A stretch of 64,000 nt of DNA from Leuconostoc lactis (lineage in GTDB: Bacteria > Bacillota > Bacilli > Lactobacillales > Lactobacillaceae): NCBI RefSeq assembly GCF_007954625.1, contig NZ_CP042420.1, positions 372,001 to 436,000 of the forward strand, in the 5' to 3' direction. Below the pieces are notes generated by a model that made no database searches, was not told the origin of the DNA, and saw nothing but the letters and a program-made list of their open reading frames with translations. Below, one piece after another: positions 20,532-28,965 of the stretch (its first letter is position 1; the number at the start of each line of letters is the position of its first letter). The position numbers were made by a program, and so were the translations under genes.

Positions 20532-20881
20532 GATGTTGTTTGTATTGACAACTCTATTAGTTTAGCGCACTCAACATGAGATGTCAATATTTTTTATCAA
20601 AAATCCACCAAAATGATCATTTAATAAAAAGCTATTTAGCCCCTACCTGCCCTATATTTTTCGTGCTAAAACACCCAGAAACTGCTAGCTTTGAGATGAC
20701 ATCATTTTATTAACGCGTAAATTCTTTTATATTTTTATCTTGCTTATTTCTCCCAGTGTGGTACACTGGTCTTGTAATAAAAGTTATTGATTTTGATTTG
20801 TTTTTCTCGGAAGGCGCTCAAGTACCAATTATTTAAGTTACAAAATATAACATTGGTGAGCACACCAAGGAGAAACATATC
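20532..20881. other. Intergenic region before the cold-shock gene
   Basis: AT-rich sequence holding the upstream side of tRNA-Leu and, on the plus strand, the csp promoter and a leader of about 105 nt. I see no further gene. Confidence 0.6.
20740..20767 (+). promoter_or_regulatory. Promoter of the cold-shock gene
   Basis: TTGCTT (20740-20745), 16-bp spacer, TACACT (20762-20767). The resulting mRNA has an untranslated leader of about 105 nt, as is common for cspA-type genes whose leader refolds in the cold. AAGGAG lies just before the ATG. Confidence 0.6.
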
Positions 20882-21082
20882 ATGGAAAAAGGCACAGTAA
20901 AGTGGTTTAACGGCGAAAAGGGTTACGGTTTCGTAACTCGCGAAAATGGTGAAGATGTCTTTGCACACTTCTCAGCTATCCAAGGCGACGGCTTCAAGAC
21001 TCTTGAAGAAGGCCAAGCTGTTGAATTTGAAGTTGAAACTTCAGACCGCGGTTTGCAAGCTGCAAACATCGTTAAGTTGTAA
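20882..21082 (+). CDS. csp: Cold-shock protein, CspA family
   Basis: A 66-aa single cold-shock domain with RNP1 (KGYGFV) and RNP2 (VFAHFS) intact. It binds single-stranded nucleic acid and melts RNA structure. It is monocistronic, with a long leader and a tight GC stem terminator. Codon choice is that of a very highly expressed gene. Confidence 0.96.
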   Translation: MEKGTVKWFNGEKGYGFVTRENGEDVFAHFSAIQGDGFKTLEEGQAVEFEVETSDRGLQAANIVKL

Positions 21083-21095
21083 TCTTAAGCAACTA

Positions 21096-21130
21096 ACACA
21101 AAAAACTCGCTTCGGCGAGTTTTTTTGTGT
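21096..21130 (+). terminator. Terminator of csp
   Basis: ACTCGC-TTCG-GCGAGT with T7 and an A-rich left flank. The UUCG tetraloop makes it very stable. Confidence 0.93.
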
Positions 21131-21149
21131 CCAAATTTCGTGGTATAAT
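21121..21149 (+). promoter_or_regulatory. Promoter of gpmA
   Basis: TATAAT at 21144-21149. The only -35-like hexamer at 17 bp is TTTTTT, inside the csp terminator T tract. AAGGAG (21175-21180) precedes the ATG. Confidence 0.5.
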
Positions 21150-21190
21150 GAATATGTTAGATTAAACACAAATTAAGGAGTTTAGCACAC

Positions 21191-21904
21191 ATGGCTAAGT
21201 TAGTATTGATCCGTCACGGTCAAAGTGAATGGAACGCATTGAACTTGTTCAACGGTTGGGTTGACACAAAGTTGTCAGACAAGGGTATCGCCCAAGCAAA
21301 AGAAGCTGGTGAATTATTGGCTGCCGAAGGCATCCAATTCGACCAAGCCTACACATCTGTTTTGACACGTGCCATCACAACATTGCACTATGCTTTGGAA
21401 GAAGCTGGTCAATTGTACATCCCTGAAGTAAAGTCATGGCGTTTGAACGAACGTCATTACGGTGCTTTGCAAGGACAAAACAAGGCCGAAGCTGCTGAAA
21501 AGTGGGGTGCTGAACAAGTCCACATCTGGCGTCGTTCATACGACGTTTTGCCACCATTGTTGGACAGCTACGATGAAGAAGTAACTGTGCAAGGCAAGAC
21601 ATACCCTGCCTTTGACCGTCGTTATGCTGATGTGCCTGAAGGTGAATTGCCATTGGGCGAAAACTTGAAGATCACATTGGAACGCGTTTTGCCATTCTGG
21701 GAATCAGACATTGCCCCACAATTGAAGGCTGGCAAGAACGTTGTCATCGCTGCCCACGGTAACTCATTGCGTGCCTTGGTTAAGCACTTGGAAAACATTT
21801 CAGATGAAGACATCTTGAATGTTGAAATCGCTAACGGTCAACCATTGGTTTATGACCTTGCTGATGATTTGTCAGTTGTTTCTAAGAAGACTTTGACAAA
21901 GTAA
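21191..21904 (+). CDS. gpmA: 2,3-bisphosphoglycerate-dependent phosphoglycerate mutase
   Basis: A 237-aa dPGM that interconverts 3- and 2-phosphoglycerate through a phosphohistidine. It has RHGQSEWN (active His), [21 protein letters not shown] and the second histidine in [10 protein letters not shown]. Length is typical. It has its own promoter and terminator. It acts immediately before enolase, encoded 12 kb away. Confidence 0.97.
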   Translation: MAKLVLIRHGQSEWNALNLFNGWVDTKLSDKGIAQAKEAGELLAAEGIQFDQAYTSVLTRAITTLHYALEEAGQLYIPEVKSWRLNERHYGALQGQNKAEAAEKWGAEQVHIWRRSYDVLPPLLDSYDEEVTVQGKTYPAFDRRYADVPEGELPLGENLKITLERVLPFWESDIAPQLKAGKNVVIAAHGNSLRALVKHLENISDEDILNVEIANGQPLVYDLADDLSVVSKKTLTK

Positions 21905-21910
21905 TTCTCT

Positions 21911-21943
21911 AGCCTAGTTATCTGATGATGACTAGGCTTTTTT
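21911..21943 (+). terminator. Terminator of gpmA
   Basis: AGCCTAGT/ACTAGGCT stem followed by T5-6. Confidence 0.88.
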
Positions 21944-21961
21944 ATGCCTTTTTTGCCAAAG

Positions 21962-21995
21962 AAAAACCGGCATACATCACGTATGCCGGTTTTTT
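21962..21995. terminator. Bidirectional terminator after tRNA-Gln
   Basis: AAAAACCGGCATAC/GTATGCCGGTTTTT perfect stem with a 5-nt loop. It ends the minus-strand tRNA unit and backs up the gpmA terminator. Confidence 0.88.
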
Positions 21996-21999
21996 AAGA

Positions 22000-22071
22000 T
22001 TGCCCCTGCTGGATTCGAACCAGCGCATGGCGGTACCAAAAACCGCTGCCTTACCGCTTGGCCAAGGGGCA
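22000..22071 (-). tRNA. tRNA-Gln(TTG)
   Basis: Acceptor TGCCCCT/AGGGGCA, anticodon stem GCGGT/ACCGC with loop TTTTGGT (anticodon TTG), T-arm GCTGG-TTCGAAT-CCAGC, discriminator A. Confidence 0.95.
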
Positions 22072-22109
22072 ATAGTTAATTTATTCAGCCGTTAACTATT
22101 AATCGGCTA

Positions 22110-22192
22110 TGGGAGCGGTAGGATTCGAACCTACGAACCCGAAGGAACGGAGTTACAGTCCGTCGCGTTTAGCCAGACTTCGCTACACTCCC
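22110..22192 (-). tRNA. tRNA-Tyr(GTA)
   Basis: Class II tRNA. Acceptor GGGAGTG/CGCTCCC, anticodon stem ACGGA/TCCGT with loop CTGTAAC (anticodon GTA), long variable arm, T-arm GTAGG-TTCGAAT-CCTAC. It is co-transcribed ahead of tRNA-Gln. Confidence 0.95.
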
Positions 22193-22212
22193 ATGTCTCA
22201 AACAACTATATT

Positions 22213-22241
22213 ATAATAACAAATATTTAAAACCTTGACAA
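22213..22241 (-). promoter_or_regulatory. Promoter of tRNA-Tyr/tRNA-Gln
   Basis: TTGTCA (22236-22241), 17-bp spacer, TATTAT (22213-22218) on the minus strand. Confidence 0.7.
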
Positions 22242-22318
22242 CCCCTTTTCGCAAATTTTTTTATTTTTTTTGCTGATAATGATCCGACTGCCGATAACTG
22301 GATTTCAAATAAATTATC

Positions 22319-22347
22319 TTGTTTATATGGCAGGCATTCATTATACT
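22319..22347 (+). promoter_or_regulatory. Promoter of the PAP2 gene
   Basis: TTGTTT (22319-22324), 17-bp spacer, TATACT (22342-22347). Confidence 0.65.
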
Positions 22348-22384
22348 AGAATAAGGTAAAAAACTGCATTTGGAGTTGTAACTC

Positions 22385-23053
22385 ATGATTGTATCCGCCA
22401 CCAATAAACAGCGCCGACAAGCTCTGATTTGCTTTCTGATTGCTTGTCTACTCGGCCTACTCACTAAATTTAATATCCTGGTGCCTGTCGCATTCGACCA
22501 ACTGTTGCATAGTTTATTCAACACTGTGCAAACTAACTTTGGTGACACCGTCATGGCCATTGCGACCTTTTTGGGTAACCCTGTCGTCGACGTTATTTAC
22601 GCCTTCATTTTGGCAGGCATACTCATCATTGCGCAATTGCGTGTCCCAGCGATTTGGACTGTTGCCAGCGTCTTGCTCGGCGATTTATTTTTGAGCATCA
22701 TCCGCTTCATTGTCAATCGGCCACGACCAGTTGGTCATTTATTATCAGACACGGCATCATCATTTCCCAGTTCGCACGTCTTCGGGCTGTTCGTCGTCAT
22801 TTTCATTATTGGCATCTTGGTGACGCCAAACATCAACAGCTACCGTGCGCAAATCATCATTACTTGGTTGACCCAACTTATCGGGGCTCTAACCATTATG
22901 AGTCGTTTGTACTTCAACGCTAATTTTTTCAGTGATACAGTTGCGGCAATTCTATTCGCCTATGCTTGGGTGATCCTTTCGGCCACGCTTTATCCAAAGT
23001 TTGCCACTTTCCTACAACGACGCGTCCCATTATTTGAAAACGAAGAAATTTAA
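22385..23053 (+). CDS. PAP2-family membrane protein with altered catalytic motif
   Basis: A 222-aa protein with six hydrophobic segments and the PAP2 phosphatase layout. Motif 1 reads RFIVNRPRP (Arg in place of the first Lys), motif 2 is intact as PSSH, and motif 3 reads SRLYFNANFFSD, with Asn where the catalytic His of SRx5Hx3D should stand. Relatives dephosphorylate undecaprenyl pyrophosphate or phosphatidic acid at the membrane. The His change may reduce or abolish phosphatase activity. GGAG precedes the ATG; the gene is monocistronic. Confidence 0.82.
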   Translation: MIVSATNKQRRQALICFLIACLLGLLTKFNILVPVAFDQLLHSLFNTVQTNFGDTVMAIATFLGNPVVDVIYAFILAGILIIAQLRVPAIWTVASVLLGDLFLSIIRFIVNRPRPVGHLLSDTASSFPSSHVFGLFVVIFIIGILVTPNINSYRAQIIITWLTQLIGALTIMSRLYFNANFFSDTVAAILFAYAWVILSATLYPKFATFLQRRVPLFENEEI

Positions 23054-23087
23054 AAAGCGTGATTGCGATTTGCAATCACGCTTTTTA
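23052..23087. terminator. Bidirectional terminator between PAP2 gene and nrdF
   Basis: AAAAAGCGTGATTGC/GCAATCACGCTTTTT perfect stem with a 5-nt loop. It serves the convergent genes on both sides. Confidence 0.92.
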
Positions 23088-24065
23088 TTATTGTCCGATT
23101 GTGTAATCGTCTTCTTCCATCGCCTCAACAGCACCCAAGAGATACCCGTTCCCAACACCTGAGAAAAAGTCATGGTTAGCCGTTGATGTTGACAAGCCAT
23201 TCATAACCACCGGATTCACATCCTCGGCACCATCAGGGAACATAGGTTCCTGACCAAGATTCATCAACGCTTTATTCGCATTATAACGGAGGAAGGTCAT
23301 GACTTGATCATACCAGCCCAAGTCATCGTACAATTCATGTGTATACTTCTCTTCATTTTCATAAAGATCATAGAGCAAATCATACATCCAAGCTTGCAAT
23401 TCTGCTTGTTCATCTTCAGACAATTGGTTAAAGCCAATTTGGAACTTATAGCCAATGTACGTCCCGTGAACTGATTCATCACGAATAATCAACTTAATGA
23501 TTTCAGCCACGTTCAGCATCTTGTTGTGTCCCAAGAAATACAGCGGTGTATAAAAACCAGAATAGAACAAGAACGTTTCCAAAAAGACAGATGCAATTTT
23601 CTTTTGCAACGATGTGCCTGTTTGGTAAATATCGTTAATACGGTTGGCCTTATATTGCAAGAATTCGTTATTATCGGCCCAATCAAAAATAGCTTCAATT
23701 TCTGACTTTTCGTTTAACGTCTCAAAAATTGATGAGTAAGACTTCGCATGAATAGACTCCATAAATTGGATGTTATTCAAGACAGCTTCTTCTTTTTGAT
23801 TAAGCGAATCAAACTTCAGTTGCGCCAGCCCATCTTGTGATTGTAGCGTATCCAACGTCGTGAGCCCGCCAAAGACAAGGTTCATCGCTTTTTGTTCTTG
23901 TGGTGACATGTCGCCACGCCAATGCCGCAAATCATTTGAAATTGGGATACGTGTGTCGAGCCAAAATTGTTGGGTTAGTTTTTCCCAAGTTGCCTTATCT
24001 AACTCATCTTCAATGCTGTTCCAGTTAATTGCTGTATATGAATTGTCTTTTAAATGTTGTACCAC
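23088..24065 (-). CDS. nrdF: Ribonucleotide reductase class Ib, small subunit
   Basis: A 325-aa NrdF, which carries the dimetal-tyrosyl radical cofactor (Mn in class Ib). Metal ligands are visible in TTLDTLQ, FMESIHAKSY and RDESVHGTY. It is last in nrdHEIF, 2 bp after nrdI, which supplies the flavodoxin oxidant for its Mn cluster. It acts with NrdE to make deoxynucleotides aerobically. Confidence 0.96.
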   Translation of the reverse strand: MVQHLKDNSYTAINWNSIEDELDKATWEKLTQQFWLDTRIPISNDLRHWRGDMSPQEQKAMNLVFGGLTTLDTLQSQDGLAQLKFDSLNQKEEAVLNNIQFMESIHAKSYSSIFETLNEKSEIEAIFDWADNNEFLQYKANRINDIYQTGTSLQKKIASVFLETFLFYSGFYTPLYFLGHNKMLNVAEIIKLIIRDESVHGTYIGYKFQIGFNQLSEDEQAELQAWMYDLLYDLYENEEKYTHELYDDLGWYDQVMTFLRYNANKALMNLGQEPMFPDGAEDVNPVVMNGLSTSTANHDFFSGVGNGYLLGAVEAMEEDDYTIGQ

Positions 24066-24067
24066 AG

Positions 24068-24508
24068 TTATTCTCCAAATATTGGTTTGATTAAGTGATA
24101 AGCTTTGTCTGCATCGAATGTGCTACCGCGTAATTCGTAGGCGTATAACATTGGTACGTTAAACCGTTCAGCGTAACGTATCGCTGTCAAATTGAATTGG
24201 ACGTTAAAATTACGGTTGCCCGAGCCGATGACACCTTTGAGATAATGTTGATTTCGACCAAAGGCGATATAATCGCCCAAGGCATTCGTAAAAATCTCGG
24301 TGACTTCTGGCCCAGTACCGGTACCACCTGTTAAATAGGTTGGTACAATAGCCACAAATGGCTCTGTCTCGTTAGCATAATCCGTTTCATCCCCAATACA
24401 ACGCGCTACGACTGTATCGCCATACGCCGCTGCCACTTCGCTTAACTTTGAGACAAATGATACTGTGTTACCTTCTGTTGACGCATATAAAATATTAATT
24501 TTGACCAT
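24068..24508 (-). CDS. nrdI: NrdI flavodoxin-like activase
   Basis: A 146-aa NrdI. The flavin phosphate loop is ASTEGNTVSFV, and the middle loop TYLTGGTGTGPEVTE and GSGNRNF bind the FMN. It supplies superoxide for assembling the Mn(III)2-Tyr cofactor of NrdF, encoded immediately downstream. It is cytosolic and of typical length. Confidence 0.95.
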   Translation of the reverse strand: MVKINILYASTEGNTVSFVSKLSEVAAAYGDTVVARCIGDETDYANETEPFVAIVPTYLTGGTGTGPEVTEIFTNALGDYIAFGRNQHYLKGVIGSGNRNFNVQFNLTAIRYAERFNVPMLYAYELRGSTFDADKAYHLIKPIFGE

Positions 24509-24538
24509 GACCCTCTTATCCCTTGTACCGTGATGTGC

Positions 24539-26710
24539 TTAAATCGAGCAACTTTCACACTCGTTCACACCAGATTCTTGGTTATCATCCGTAAATGTGC
24601 GGACATAATACAATGACTTAATCCCTTTATTAAAGGCATAGTGACGCAAAATCGTCAAATCACGTGTTGTCATTTTTTCTGTCCGACCCTTTTTCCATTC
24701 ATACAACACCGTTGACAACGTTGAACGCATGAATAACGTTAAGGCCATGCCTTGGTCAATGTGTTCTTGTGCCGCGGCATAAACATCGATGACTTTTCGC
24801 ATATCAGTGTCGTAAGCTGACACGTAGTATGGCATCGTCTCGTTGTTTAAACCAGGAGCAGGATAGTACACTTTTCCGATCATCCCCTCTTGACGTTCTT
24901 CAATTTTATTGACAATTGGTAACAATGTTGCGGTGGTGTCGTTCACATAAGAAATTGAGCCGGTTGGTGCAATGGCATGTCGGTAGGCATGATACATCCC
25001 ATACTTCATGACATTTTCCTTTAATTCTAACCAGTCACGTTGCGTTGGCACATGATGGTTAGCAAAAGCATCGGCAACTTGTGGTGTTTTCGGTGTCCAA
25101 TCTTGCGTGAGGTACTTATCAAAGTAAGTACCATCAGCATACGTCGACTTGTCAAATTCAAAGAACTTTTCTTGACGTTCTTTAGCCAACTTCATTGACG
25201 CTTTAATTGAATAATAGTTCAACGTCATGAAGAATGTTGACGTAAAATCAAGGGACGCTTCATCACCATAATACATTTGGTTTTGCGCAAAATAAGCTGC
25301 CAAGCCCATTGCCCCAAGGCCAATGGCATGCTTTTCTTGGTTTCCCTTGGCAATTGATGGCACGACATCCAAGTTTGACGTATCCGAAACAAACGTCAAA
25401 GCGCGTACCATGGTATCAACAGATGTTTCAAAATCAGGCGTTGCCATCATGTTCACAATGTTGATTGATCCTAAGTTACAGCTGACATCTGACCCCAAAC
25501 GCGTGTATTGTTGCCCGTTATCAAGTTCAGATGGCGTCTGAACTTGCAAAATTTCCGAACACAAGTTTGATGACACAATCTTACCCGCAATTGGGTTGGC
25601 ACGATTGGTCACATCAACGTTAAGGATATAAGGGTAGCCAGATTCTTGCTGCAACTTTGAAATTTCTTCTTCAAGCGTCCGCGCATTGAGTCGATATTTC
25701 GTAATTTGATCATTGGCTACCATGTTGTCGTATTCAGCTGTAATATCGACATAGTTAAATGGGACACCATACACCTTTTCCACATCTGCCGGACTAAACA
25801 AGTACATATCCTCGTTCTTGCGCACTAATTCATAGAATTTGTCCGGCACGGTCAAGCCAAGCGATAGCGTTTTAACACGGATCTTTTCATCCGCGTTTTC
25901 TTTCTTAGTTGACAGGAATGCCATAATGTCAGGATGGAAAACTGACAAATAGACAACGCCAGCCCCTTGGCGTGCGCCAACTTGTGATGAAAATGTGAAA
26001 GAATCTTCCAACAACTTCATGATTGGCACAACGCCACCAGCCGAATTGGCAATTCCCATGACCGGTGCCCCAGCTTCACGCAAGTTTGACACGTTAATGC
26101 CGACACCACCACCCATTTTTGAAAGTTGCAACGCCGAATTAATCGTTCGTCCAATTGAATTCATGTCGTCAGACGTTTGAATAATGAAACATGACACCAA
26201 TTCACCACGACGCGCCCGCCCAGCATTCAAAAAACTTGGTGTGGCTGGCTGGTAACGTTGGTGAATCATTTCATCGGCCAAACGCAAGGCCAACGCTTCA
26301 TTACCCGCAGCATAATACAATGCATTCATCGCAACACGATCGATGTAAGTTTCAACGTAATATTGGCCATCATTTGTTTTAAGCGCATATTGATTATAGA
26401 ACTTGAATGCCGCCATAAATGACTTGAAGTGGAAATTTTCGCCTTCAAGGTAAGCATACAATTCCTCAATAAACGCTAAGCGATACTGTTCGATAAAGGC
26501 ACGTTCCAAAAAGTTATGCTCAAAAAGCCACTCAAAACGTTCTGACAAAGAGTCGAACTTTAAAACATTCGGCCAAACGTTTTCTGTGAGAAAAGCATCT
26601 AGCGCTTCTTGGTCTTTTTCAAGTTGAATCTGATTGTTTTTCGGAATGTTGACTTGGTTGTTCAAGTCAAAATAAGTCACCTTATCTAAGTTAATCTCTT
26701 TTAATGGCAT
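24539..26710 (-). CDS. nrdE: Ribonucleotide reductase class Ib, large subunit
   Basis: A 723-aa catalytic subunit. It has the substrate-site cysteine in RGELVSCFI, the finger-loop NLCSEI and SDVSCNLGSINI residues, and the redox-active C-terminal CESC pair that NrdH re-reduces. Length fits NrdE, which lacks the long ATP-cone of NrdA. It lies between nrdH and nrdI; the order nrdH-nrdE-nrdI-nrdF differs from the commoner HIEF. Confidence 0.96.
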   Translation of the reverse strand: MPLKEINLDKVTYFDLNNQVNIPKNNQIQLEKDQEALDAFLTENVWPNVLKFDSLSERFEWLFEHNFLERAFIEQYRLAFIEELYAYLEGENFHFKSFMAAFKFYNQYALKTNDGQYYVETYIDRVAMNALYYAAGNEALALRLADEMIHQRYQPATPSFLNAGRARRGELVSCFIIQTSDDMNSIGRTINSALQLSKMGGGVGINVSNLREAGAPVMGIANSAGGVVPIMKLLEDSFTFSSQVGARQGAGVVYLSVFHPDIMAFLSTKKENADEKIRVKTLSLGLTVPDKFYELVRKNEDMYLFSPADVEKVYGVPFNYVDITAEYDNMVANDQITKYRLNARTLEEEISKLQQESGYPYILNVDVTNRANPIAGKIVSSNLCSEILQVQTPSELDNGQQYTRLGSDVSCNLGSINIVNMMATPDFETSVDTMVRALTFVSDTSNLDVVPSIAKGNQEKHAIGLGAMGLAAYFAQNQMYYGDEASLDFTSTFFMTLNYYSIKASMKLAKERQEKFFEFDKSTYADGTYFDKYLTQDWTPKTPQVADAFANHHVPTQRDWLELKENVMKYGMYHAYRHAIAPTGSISYVNDTTATLLPIVNKIEERQEGMIGKVYYPAPGLNNETMPYYVSAYDTDMRKVIDVYAAAQEHIDQGMALTLFMRSTLSTVLYEWKKGRTEKMTTRDLTILRHYAFNKGIKSLYYVRTFTDDNQESGVNECESCSI

Positions 26711-26748
26711 AATTACAATCCCTTACTATATTATTGTATTTGTTATAA

Positions 26749-26791
26749 AGGCGGAAATCAACAACTCATCGCCGTTGACTTCCGCCTTTGG
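26749..26791 (-). promoter_or_regulatory. Hairpin between nrdH and nrdE
   Basis: AAAGGCGGAA/TTCCGCCTTT with a GTCAAC/GTTGAT-type inner stem. On the minus strand only three T follow, so it looks like a partial terminator or processing site that could lower nrdEIF relative to nrdH. Confidence 0.5.
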
Positions 26792-26814
26792 TCTTTCTTC
26801 ATTAATTGCTTTAA

Positions 26815-27045
26815 TTAAGCTGAAATCTTTTTGAGTACGTCTGGGCGGAAACCAGAAAACTTTGGCATGCCCTCAATGGCGACAACGGGTGTTTGTCGGA
26901 ACCCGTCAGCCTTTAACGTTTCCACATATGCGACTTCTTCTTCAATGTTGATTTCCTTAAAGGGGATACCTTGCGCTGACAAGAACTTCTTCGTCATTTT
27001 GCATTGTACGCAGTTATATTTTGTATAAACAGTTACTTTTTCCAT
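26815..27045 (-). CDS. nrdH: NrdH glutaredoxin-like protein
   Basis: A 76-aa thioredoxin-fold electron donor for class Ib reductase. The active site CVQC is near residue 12, and the C-terminal SGFRPD segment is typical of NrdH, which is reduced by thioredoxin reductase. It is first gene of the operon, with GAGG before the ATG. Confidence 0.95.
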   Translation of the reverse strand: MEKVTVYTKYNCVQCKMTKKFLSAQGIPFKEINIEEEVAYVETLKADGFRQTPVVAIEGMPKFSGFRPDVLKKISA

Positions 27046-27083
27046 AATCGTTGCCTCAATCTTTTGTCTTAATTGTTATTGCT

Positions 27084-27122
27084 AGTTTACCCTGTTTTGG
27101 AAATTAAACAAGGACAATATAC
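27084..27122 (-). promoter_or_regulatory. nrd promoter with possible NrdR box
   Basis: TTGTTT (27106-27111), 16-bp spacer, TAAACT (27084-27089) on the minus strand. Next to the -35, at 27112-27122, GTATATTGTCC matches 8 of 11 positions of the NrdR box read in reverse. A second clear box is not seen, so the regulatory call is tentative. Confidence 0.45.
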
Positions 27123-27436
27123 GTCTTCACAAACAGTTGTTCGACACGAGACAATGTTAGCAATTGTTTGCCGAGAAAAATGATTTTAAATTTCACAAAC
27201 TTATTTTTTGTGCGTGAAAAACACCGATATATCAACGATTATGCCAATTTCACCACAAATGAAACCATCACAAAAAACTTAGAAAACACGTCAAAAGTGC
27301 CAGTTTTCGCGCCTAACGGTCTTTTGTGCTAACCAAGCTACTTGACAACAAGCGAAAATGTGTTCGTTTCCAATAACGTCAACGACGCATTGCATGCCCT
27401 ATCCCCCCAGCCACATTTTTATTTCATGGCGTTTTC

Positions 27437-27445
27437 TGGTATAAT
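27437..27445 (+). promoter_or_regulatory. Extended -10 promoter of the CNNM gene
   Basis: TGGTATAAT on the plus strand (TGn plus a perfect -10), about 37 bp before the TTG start. AAGAGG lies between. Confidence 0.6.
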
Positions 27446-27481
27446 ACCGTGTAGTATACATAAGAAAAGAGGTTTACGACT

Positions 27482-28876
27482 TTGGATTCTGGTCCGTCTA
27501 TGCTCCTTAACTTTTTCATTATTGTTTTGGTGCTGTTACTCGCTATTTTGTTCACGTTAACAGAATACTCTTTGGTTAAAGTACGTCTAAGTGCGTTACG
27601 CGATTTGCAAGAAAAGCGCGAAAAGCCTTCACGTAATATTGATCATGCCATCTATATGGCATCGCATTTAACTGAATATCTATCGACTGCACAAGTCGGT
27701 ATCACACTCACAAGTTTGATTTTAGGTTGGATTGGTGAAGAAACGGTCGCCGAAATCATTCTAAAGACTGGTCTTATTCCAGCAGAATATTCTGGCGTCG
27801 TATCGTCAGTCTCTGCCATGATTATTTTCACGATCGTGCATGCGGTGTTTACCGATTTGGTACCGAAAAACATCGCGATTGAAGAACCGATTAAGGTCTT
27901 ACTGCTAATTGTTCGTCCTGTGCGTTTCTTCCATATTCTGCTGTTCCCATTGATTTGGGCATTAGATCACTTATCAAATGTGATTACCCACATGTTGGGC
28001 TTCCGTACGGATGGCGAAGAAGATATCTATTCACAAACCGAAATTCTCTCACTGTCACGTAATGCCGCCGCTGCTGGTGAGCTGGACGAAGAAGATTTGA
28101 CGTTTATGAAGCGCGCCTTTGAGATGAACGATAAGGTTGCCGTAGATATCATGATTGATCGGACATCAATGACTGCTATTGATGTCACGACGACAATCGC
28201 TGATGCCATCAATCTTTACCTACAAGATCGTTACTCACGTTTCCCAGTCATTGCTGATAATGACAAGGATAAAGTGTTAGGTTATGTCTTTATCTATGAC
28301 CTCTTGCGTCAATCTCGCATTAACGATCAAGATACAGTCGCTAAAATCATGCGTGATATTCCAGCCGTCCCTGAAAACATGGACTTACACGATGTCATGG
28401 ATGAAATGATTATCAAGCGTTCGCCGATCGCCATTGTCGTGGACGAATACGGTGGTACCAGTGGTATGATCACGGATAAGGATATCTACGAAGAACTTTT
28501 CGGTACTGTCCGTGATGAAATCGATGACGTCTCAGATGACTACATCGAAAAGCTTGGTGATCACCGTTATAAAGTCTCTGGTAAGATGACCCTTTATGAC
28601 TTTGAACGTTACTTCAACAAGAAGATTAAAGAACTTGAAGAAGACGAAGCCGTCACTTTGACCGGTTATGTCTTAAATCATGACCCTGAATTTAGAGCTG
28701 GCGACACGATGCAAGTGGCCAACTTCAAATTAACGGCCTTAGATTATGACAATGCTTACATTTCAGAATTTATTGTTCAAGAGTTACCAACACCAAAACA
28801 AGACTTAAATCATAATGGCATCTTCGACGAAGATGAAAAAGATGACAAGTCAAATACAGAGGACTCACCCGCTTAA
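27482..28876 (+). CDS. CNNM/CBS/CorC_HlyC-domain membrane protein (hemolysin-related family)
   Basis: A 464-aa protein. A CNNM membrane domain of about 180 residues (helices near 8-28, 66-90, 105-127, 138-160) is followed by a CBS pair (VDIMIDRTSMTAID; VDEYGGTSGMITDKD) and a CorC_HlyC domain. Relatives handle Mg2+ or other divalent cations. The start is most likely TTG 27482, which has an AAGAGG site at good distance; ATG 27500 has none. The C-terminus carries an EF-hand-like loop (about residues 441-452). Confidence 0.9.
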   Translation: MDSGPSMLLNFFIIVLVLLLAILFTLTEYSLVKVRLSALRDLQEKREKPSRNIDHAIYMASHLTEYLSTAQVGITLTSLILGWIGEETVAEIILKTGLIPAEYSGVVSSVSAMIIFTIVHAVFTDLVPKNIAIEEPIKVLLLIVRPVRFFHILLFPLIWALDHLSNVITHMLGFRTDGEEDIYSQTEILSLSRNAAAAGELDEEDLTFMKRAFEMNDKVAVDIMIDRTSMTAIDVTTTIADAINLYLQDRYSRFPVIADNDKDKVLGYVFIYDLLRQSRINDQDTVAKIMRDIPAVPENMDLHDVMDEMIIKRSPIAIVVDEYGGTSGMITDKDIYEELFGTVRDEIDDVSDDYIEKLGDHRYKVSGKMTLYDFERYFNKKIKELEEDEAVTLTGYVLNHDPEFRAGDTMQVANFKLTALDYDNAYISEFIVQELPTPKQDLNHNGIFDEDEKDDKSNTEDSPA

Positions 28877-28878
28877 TG

Positions 28879-28904
28879 AAAAGACCGCAAACGCGGTCTT
28901 TTTT
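28879..28904 (+). terminator. Terminator of the CNNM gene
   Basis: AAGACCGC-AAAC-GCGGTCTT followed by T6. Confidence 0.9.
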
Positions 28905-28965
28905 GGTGTCCGGCATTTTATGTTAGAATGGAGATAATAACCATTTAGGAGGCGATTGTAGCGCA

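Larger units (their letters stand above)
27046..27481. other. Divergent intergenic region nrdH / CNNM gene
   Basis: A gap of 436 bp. On the left is the nrd promoter with a NrdR-like sequence; on the right is an extended -10 promoter for the CNNM gene. The AT-rich middle shows no ORF, tRNA or clear hairpin. Confidence 0.6.

Noticed and set aside
21375..21653. Frames opposite gpmA
   Set aside because: Antisense to a highly expressed gene with biased codons; no start signals.
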